The notes under the pieces are model-generated. The model did no database searches, was not told the DNA's origin, and saw only the letters and a list, made by a program, of their open reading frames with translations. Shown piece by piece: positions 61,452-64,000 of a stretch of DNA of 64,000 bases (position 1 is the stretch's first letter; every line of letters begins with the position of its first letter). The DNA lies in the IMG/VR virus record IMGVR_UViG_3300031140_000597, positions 1 through 64,000 of that record. The stretch is one strand, 5' to 3'. The translations under genes were made by a program, and so were the position numbers. The DNA is from a virus.

Positions 61452-62315
61452 ATGAACTTATTAAAAAATATTGAATTGAAAGAAATTCAATCTACTGGTA
61501 GACCAGTGATTTTTAAGCACCCATCATTAATCGCCAACTTTCCTGACAGACTAGACAAAGCAAAAACACTATTTGATCAGATGACAGTACCAATGTGTGA
61601 AAAATATAATAAATTTGATTTTGAAGATGAACATTTCAGAACAGATCATTGGGAAGACGAAGAAGTACCTGATAAGATCTACGCACATCGCTATGGTGGT
61701 CCTGCATTCAGTTATGACATAGATACTATGGTAGGTCCTCAAGATTGGGAAGGTGATGGCGATGCTACCAAAGTAGGCGATCATGTGCTAAGACGTAAGA
61801 TTTATCTGTATGATTGGACACGCGAGCGTATGAAAGATGGCAACATACAACCAACCGCAGAAATGGAATATTTCTTGGACTTGCTTGATGTAGTTAAACC
61901 TATATTAGAACATTATAACAAAGAATGTTTATCAGATCAAACAGATAAAGTTAAGTTTTATCTTATTAAGATGATGTTGATCGAGTATAGCACACCGTGT
62001 GCGACAGATGATAATGTAGTAGAGCATAGGAAATTTAACACTGATCGTTTCGGTCCGTCTCATTGCGATGAAGCATTGTTGGGATTGCACGTTGGTGAGA
62101 GTATTAAAGAAATACAGACACGAAACCATGTTACTGGTGAATGGACTTATTTACCAGATAATGAGACATCACTTCTATTGTTTGGCGAAGATGCTGCAAA
62201 GAGTGACTGGGACCCGACCTATCATCGTATGATTCACAATCCAAATGGTGGGTCATCAGATTCACGTTATGTGATTCTAATAGATTATCAAGCACGTTAC
62301 AAAAATAATGATTAA
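61452..62315 (+). CDS. 2-oxoglutarate/Fe(II)-dependent oxygenase-like protein
   Basis: GPSHCDEALLGLH carries an HxD motif, TYHRMIHNP provides the distal His, and SRYVILIDYQARY contains the Arg that binds 2-oxoglutarate. These match the prolyl-4-hydroxylase-like double-stranded beta-helix family, common in marine T4-like phages. 287 aa with an N-terminal helical extension. Substrate unknown. Confidence 0.7.
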   Translation: MNLLKNIELKEIQSTGRPVIFKHPSLIANFPDRLDKAKTLFDQMTVPMCEKYNKFDFEDEHFRTDHWEDEEVPDKIYAHRYGGPAFSYDIDTMVGPQDWEGDGDATKVGDHVLRRKIYLYDWTRERMKDGNIQPTAEMEYFLDLLDVVKPILEHYNKECLSDQTDKVKFYLIKMMLIEYSTPCATDDNVVEHRKFNTDRFGPSHCDEALLGLHVGESIKEIQTRNHVTGEWTYLPDNETSLLLFGEDAAKSDWDPTYHRMIHNPNGGSSDSRYVILIDYQARYKNND

Positions 62316-62318
62316 GTG

Positions 62319-62347
62319 TTGACAAACAGCCACTTAGTTGATATAAT
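62319..62347 (+). promoter_or_regulatory. Sigma70-like promoter for clpP
   Basis: TTGACA 62319-62324 and TATAAT 62342-62347, 17 bases apart, then GGAG before ATG 62380. Confidence 0.85.
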
Positions 62348-62379
62348 AGTTCATAACCTAAATCGGAGTAGTAAATAAT

Positions 62380-62994
62380 ATGTTAGTACCAACAGTAGTA
62401 GAATCAACAGGACGTGGAGAACGCGCTTATGATATTTATAGTCGCTTGCTTCGTGATCGGATTATTATGCTCAATGGAGAAGTAAACGATCACACCGCAA
62501 ACCTAATCGTAGCACAGATGTTATTTTTGGAATCAGAAAATCCATCAGAAGACATCAATTTTTACATCAATAGTGGCGGTGGTTCTGTCACCGCTGGACT
62601 TAGTATCTATGATACTATGCAGTATATCAATTCACCAGTGTCTACCATCGTAATGGGACAAGCGTGTTCAATGGGATCATTGTTATCGCAAGCGGGCGCT
62701 CCAGGAAAGCGATTTGTTTTACCTAACAGTCGTACTATGATTCATCGTGTTAGTTCGGGCACTCAGGGTACACGTGGTAGTATTCATGTACAAGAACTTG
62801 AGTTTGAAGATGCAAAGCGACATATGGATGAGTCAGTTAATTTGAACAATCGTCTTACGCAGTTGTATGTAGATCATAGCAGCAAAGGAAAATCATTTGA
62901 TGAGTTTTATGCTACTATGAAGCACGACACTTTCATGTCAGCACCAGAAGCAGTTGAATTTGGTCTTGCTGATAAAGTGATTGCTAAGATCTAG
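62380..62994 (+). CDS. clpP: ClpP-family serine protease
   Basis: The catalytic triad is Ser97 ([10 protein letters not shown]), His122 (TMIHRVSSG) and Asp183 ([17 protein letters not shown]). [25 protein letters not shown] is the ClpP substrate-loop region. At 204 aa it matches cellular ClpP (~195-207). The early-type promoter suggests host-proteome control with host ClpX/A (inference). A prohead-protease role is the alternative, as it lies before a virion gene. Confidence 0.93.
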   Translation: MLVPTVVESTGRGERAYDIYSRLLRDRIIMLNGEVNDHTANLIVAQMLFLESENPSEDINFYINSGGGSVTAGLSIYDTMQYINSPVSTIVMGQACSMGSLLSQAGAPGKRFVLPNSRTMIHRVSSGTQGTRGSIHVQELEFEDAKRHMDESVNLNNRLTQLYVDHSSKGKSFDEFYATMKHDTFMSAPEAVEFGLADKVIAKI

Positions 62995-63043
62995 ATTGAT
63001 CAGAAGTTGGACAGTCAGTTCAACTTCATTTAGTCCCGCCAAT

Positions 63044-63051
63044 GATAAATA
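63044..63051 (+). promoter_or_regulatory. Late-promoter-like motif
   Basis: GATAAATA about 50 bases upstream of the virion-protein gene, which has AAAGGAAT before its ATG. Confidence 0.45.
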
Positions 63052-63100
63052 TGTATATCAGTCATATTATTGTGACATTAATATAAAAGGAATTTAATCA

Positions 63101-63949
63101 ATGACGTACAGACACGACAACAAAGATCCCAATATGAGTGGATCACAAAAAGCATTAAAATATGACGTAGATGGTGAACCATCATTGCGCGTAAGCATTA
63201 AGGAGACTTCTAATTTGGTTACGCCTGTTGGCTCAAACAAGCCATACTTGCTAGAAGTAGCACAGGGATTAATTCCAGGATACGGTTGCAACCACAAGTT
63301 TGGTGCAGTGCCCTCTATGAGTAATAACACCCAAGGTAGTGTATGGGATGTTTCTGACACAGTATACCCATTTAACGCATTTGGTGCTGGTAGTGTTATC
63401 AACGTTGAACGTACTAATGCAGCAGATGTAGGTAGTGTAATTAGAATGCAAGGCTTAGATGTAAACTTTAATTTCATCGAAGAAGACATCCCACTTAATG
63501 CGAGAGACCAAGTAGGCACACTGGTATTCATTAGATTAAACAGAGCGTTCATGGTTACTGATGGTGGATCAAACATTGGCGACATTAATTTTGAAATTGG
63601 GGTACCAGGCGGTGTAACGATTGCTCGTATAACAGAAGGTTATGGACAGACGCTTATGGCAGTGTACACAGTGCCTGCAGGCGTAACAGCATATTTACTT
63701 AATATTTCTGCTACTGCATCAGATGACGCAGATGCCACAATCTCACTATTAAAACGTGAGGCTTCTAGTGACGTTTTTAGAATAATGACAACATTTGAAT
63801 TACAAAAACGTGGCGGCGGATTTACACAAGAGTTCCCTTGTGCACTAACGATCGCAGAAATGACAGACATTGATTTGAGAGTTATTTCACGTGCACGTGA
63901 CAAGCGTTTCACGGGAACATTTGATATGCTATTAGTAGATAATGTATAA
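63101..63949 (+). CDS. Marine-phage virion structural protein
   Basis: LLEVAQGLIPGYGCNHKFGAVPSMSNNTQGSVWDVSDTVYPF, then IGNVERTNAADVG-type sequence (SVINVERTNAADVGSVIRMQGLD), is a pattern I know from virion proteins in marine podo- and myovirus genomes. The beta-rich C-terminus (TAYLLNISATASDDADATISLLKRE) fits a decoration or neck/tail protein. 282 aa. It lies between late-type motifs. Confidence 0.65.
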   Translation: MTYRHDNKDPNMSGSQKALKYDVDGEPSLRVSIKETSNLVTPVGSNKPYLLEVAQGLIPGYGCNHKFGAVPSMSNNTQGSVWDVSDTVYPFNAFGAGSVINVERTNAADVGSVIRMQGLDVNFNFIEEDIPLNARDQVGTLVFIRLNRAFMVTDGGSNIGDINFEIGVPGGVTIARITEGYGQTLMAVYTVPAGVTAYLLNISATASDDADATISLLKREASSDVFRIMTTFELQKRGGGFTQEFPCALTIAEMTDIDLRVISRARDKRFTGTFDMLLVDNV

Positions 63950-63952
63950 ATA
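63945..63952 (+). promoter_or_regulatory. T4-like late promoter motif
   Basis: TATAAATA overlapping the virion gene's stop, upstream of the next gene start at 63958. Confidence 0.6.
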
Positions 63953-63957
63953 AGTAT

Positions 63958-64000
63958 ATGAGATTACATAATTTATTTGAAAACAACAAACCAATATTAG
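63958..64000 (+). CDS. Partial gene at window end
   Basis: ATG 63958 opens MRLHNLFENNKPIL and runs off the window. The Met-Arg-Leu-His-Asn-Leu-Phe-Glu opening resembles short N-terminal helices of other late proteins in marine T4-like phages. Nothing more can be said. Confidence 0.5.
   Translation, partial: MRLHNLFENNKPIL

Overview
The window reads as the middle of a large T4-like marine or freshwater myovirus genome that infects a Gram-negative host. It is AT-rich, and every gene I can support lies on the + strand, packed with ATGA/TAATG overlaps. Signs of T4 kinship are a DenV-type pyrimidine-dimer glycosylase, a T4-RNase-H-like 5'-3' exonuclease, a probable gp45-like clamp, a large tRNA array, and two promoter types: host-like TTGACA-17-TATAAT promoters, and TATAAATA late motifs of the gp55/gp33 type. 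A halogenase, a carbamoyltransferase, IscA/HesB and many small conserved proteins fit marine T4-like phages. Secreted proteins, a subtilase-autotransporter and beta-barrel-like proteins imply a host with an outer membrane. The host taxon cannot be fixed from this sequence.

Layout. 1-13 kb: NifU-like Fe-S carrier, DNA ligase, DenV, flavin halogenase, mini adenylating enzyme, carbamoyltransferase, Lys-rich histone-like protein, SGNH-like protein, methyltransferase, N-formylglutamate amidohydrolase, then a TctA/TctC-type transporter pair without TctB. 13-21 kb: sugar/modification genes (glycosyltransferase-like, methyltransferase-like, radical SAM, UDP-sugar dehydrogenase). 21-36 kb: DUF262/DUF1524 nuclease, clamp, DpdA-like transglycosylase, FolE, phosphoribosyltransferase, surface protease, nucleotidyltransferase, MazG, QueE, MetK, exonuclease. 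36-44 kb: secreted Cys-repeat proteins, dCMP deaminase, VWA metallopeptidase and conserved small proteins. 44-52 kb: a second modification cluster (HAD, 2OG oxygenase-like, three radical SAM systems, MTA/SAH nucleosidase, fused glycosyltransferase-methyltransferase). 52-59.5 kb: about 21 ordinary tRNA genes interleaved with many unusual structured RNAs, plus IscA, a DUF5591-like protein and a hydrolase. 59.5-64 kb: radical SAM, 2OG oxygenase, ClpP and a virion protein.

How the genes may work together (inference). NifU-like plus IscA could supply Fe-S clusters, MetK could supply SAM, and the nucleosidase could remove SAH and 5'-deoxyadenosine. Together these would support six radical SAM systems and several methyltransferases. 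FolE, QueE and DpdA outline a 7-deazaguanine DNA-modification pathway. QueD and QueC are not in this window.

The least explained part is 52.6-57.5 kb. Two homologous ncRNAs (55856-56003 and 56018-56160) and a related shorter one sit behind an rrn-like boxB-boxA leader. There are also a perfect 7+7 bp H-type pseudoknot, several RNAs closed by 13-15 bp stems, and tRNA-like genes whose anticodon loops carry 28-41 nt insertions and whose 3' ends lack CCA. All structures were folded by eye and need covariance and RNA-level checks.
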